In this document: positions 4,529 through 5,648 of the stretch, one piece after another
Layout: each line of letters starts with the position of its first letter
Numbering within the stretch: position 1 is the stretch's first letter
Origin: a bacterium
GTDB taxonomy: Bacteria > Atribacterota > JS1 > SB-45 > 34-128
Assembly (NCBI GenBank): GCA_018894595.1
Contig: JAHIPN010000324.1
Span: forward strand, 1 to 5,648
Direction: 5' to 3'
Length of the DNA stretch: 5,648 bases
Program-made: the position numbers and the translations under genes
Notes under the pieces: generated by a model
The model's database searches: none
What the model saw: only the letters and a program-made list of their open reading frames with translations
Told to the model about the DNA's origin: nothing

Positions 4529-5648
4529 ATGGCTCAAATTGGAGAGTTAAAGAACAATAATATAATTTTAGAAATTCAATCTCTTTCAAAAATTTATCCC
4601 GGTACAATTGCTTTAAAAGATGCGAACATTAAATTTAGACGTAGTGAAGTACATGGTATTATCGGTAAAAATGGTGCTGGGAAAAGTACTCTTGTGAACA
4701 TCCTATCTGGAATTATTTCGCCTTCTATTGGGAAAATTATTATAAATGGTAAAGAATTTAGATCCTTAACACCTGAAGTAGCGAAAAGTGAAGGTATTAC
4801 TATCGTAACTCAAAAGCCAGAGGTAATTATGGATTTTACTGTTGTTCAAAATCTATTTTTACCACAATATAAAAAAACAAAAATAAAAATTCTTAAATGG
4901 AAAGAAATGTTTGCTGAAGCAAAAAATATTTTTAGCAATATTGGTTTAAATATTGATTTAAACCGGAAGATGGGAGATTTAAGTTTAAGTGAGCAGCAAA
5001 TTTTTCTTATTATAAAAGCTTTTTATTTTGAGAAAAAGGATATTGTAATATTAGATGAAGTATCAAGTTCCTTTTCAAAAAAAGAGCAGGATTTTTGCTT
5101 TAATGTAATAAAAAATCAGAAAGAAGAGGGGAAGTTAATTATTTTTATTTCCCATAGAATAGATGAAGTTTTCAAAATATGTGATCGTGTAACTGTTATT
5201 CGAGATGCCATGGTAGTTGAAACTATTGAAAAAAGTGATTTAAACAAAGAAAAGTTATGTTTTATGATTGTTGGCGGAAGAACAAATGGAAGTAAAAAAA
5301 TTACTAGAGAAGGATCATTTTCCTATATTAAAGAAAATTTAAATGAAAAACTACAAACTAAAAGCAGAGAAACAATATTATCCATTGAAGGTCTTTCTAG
5401 AAAGGGGTTTTTTGAAAATATTAACTTTAATTTGAAAAAAAATGAAATTTTAGGATTAGCGGGTCTAGTTGGTAGCGGAAGGACTGAAATTTTAAGAGCT
5501 ATTAGCGGCATTGAACCTGCAGAAAACGGATGGATAATTTTAGAAAATGTAGAAAAGTATAGATTTTCACGAAGTTGGGATTCTTTGAAAAAAGGAATTG
5601 TTTATCTTACGGAAAATAGAGATGAAGATGGATTAATTAGTGTTTTAA
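4529..5648 (+). CDS. Ribose-class sugar ABC transporter ATPase with tandem nucleotide-binding domains, 3' end outside the window
   Basis: The frame is open from the start to the window edge, giving 373 codons of a protein usually near 500. Domain 1 has Walker A GKNGAGKST (46-54), Q-loop Q95, signature LSLSEQQ (151-157), Walker B ending DE (176-177) and switch H209 in ISHRIDE, so it should hydrolyse ATP. Domain 2 starts near 283; its Walker A-like GLVGSGRTE (312-320) lacks the lysine, which is normal for the second half of RbsA/MglA-type ATPases, and the TENRDEDGL segment (361-369) is also family-typical. It would power a membrane permease, expected to the right, for the ligand of the binding protein at 2248. 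The start is ATG 4529 because AAAGGA (4517-4522) lies six bases upstream; the in-frame ATG at 4523 abuts that site. It is separated from the dehydrogenase gene by 234 bases and may have its own promoter. Confidence 0.93.
   Translation, partial: MAQIGELKNNNIILEIQSLSKIYPGTIALKDANIKFRRSEVHGIIGKNGAGKSTLVNILSGIISPSIGKIIINGKEFRSLTPEVAKSEGITIVTQKPEVIMDFTVVQNLFLPQYKKTKIKILKWKEMFAEAKNIFSNIGLNIDLNRKMGDLSLSEQQIFLIIKAFYFEKKDIVILDEVSSSFSKKEQDFCFNVIKNQKEEGKLIIFISHRIDEVFKICDRVTVIRDAMVVETIEKSDLNKEKLCFMIVGGRTNGSKKITREGSFSYIKENLNEKLQTKSRETILSIEGLSRKGFFENINFNLKKNEILGLAGLVGSGRTEILRAISGIEPAENGWIILENVEKYRFSRSWDSLKKGIVYLTENRDEDGLISVL

Noticed and set aside
4342..4560. 72-codon + strand frame starting METPRT
   Set aside because: It runs into the ATPase gene in a different frame, lacks a ribosome binding site, and its first half is the GC-rich repeat island while the rest is AT-rich leader.
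4404..4607. 67-codon - strand frame across the island and the ATPase start
   Set aside because: It overlaps the ATPase coding start on the other strand and much of its length is antisense to AT-rich spacer; no family resemblance.

Overview
The window is AT-rich (roughly a quarter to a third G+C in genes, lower between them) and purely bacterial in style: Shine-Dalgarno sequences of the AGGAGG type, an IclR-family regulator, a periplasmic sugar-binding protein and a ribose-class ABC ATPase. The binding protein has a signal peptidase I type leader and no lipobox, which points to a cell with a periplasm (diderm). The left-hand gene fragment is the end of an ADP-forming acyl/acetyl-CoA synthetase, common in anaerobes and fermenters. 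A low-GC anaerobic diderm (for example of the Atribacterota type) would fit, but the sequence alone does not settle the taxon.

Layout, all recognised genes on the + strand: (1) bases 2-298, the C-terminal end of an ATP-grasp acyl-CoA synthetase; (2) 299-1255, about 0.96 kb without a recognisable gene, holding a GC-rich palindrome (455-484), a terminator-like hairpin (1060-1097), phased A-tracts (1141-1178) and, just before the next gene, a perfect TGGAA-N5-TTCCA inverted repeat that looks like an IclR operator (1221-1235); (3) 1256-2035, IclR-family regulator, whose stop overlaps a 45-codon small reading frame (2032-2169); (4) 2248-3303, secreted sugar-type substrate-binding protein; (5) a strong hairpin (3342-3374) and a second AT-rich inverted repeat (3436-3478); (6) 3518-4294, short-chain dehydrogenase/reductase with a complete catalytic tetrad; (7) 4295-4528, a spacer with a 17-bp palindrome and a GC-rich island carrying two imperfect direct repeats; (8) 4529 to the window end, the ribose-class tandem ABC ATPase, cut off by the window edge.

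Taken together, genes 3-8 read as an IclR-controlled uptake and oxidation locus for a sugar, polyol or sugar-like compound: the binding protein captures the ligand outside the membrane, the ABC ATPase powers a permease presumably encoded to the right, and the dehydrogenase performs an NAD(H)-linked oxidation or reduction of the imported compound. The substrate cannot be named; the binding protein departs from the classical ribose-type residues at two ligand-contact positions. I found no clear new defence or mobile system. The most unusual items are the GC-rich repeat island before the ATPase gene, the overlapping small ORF with an LPYGVF motif, and the intergenic palindromes.
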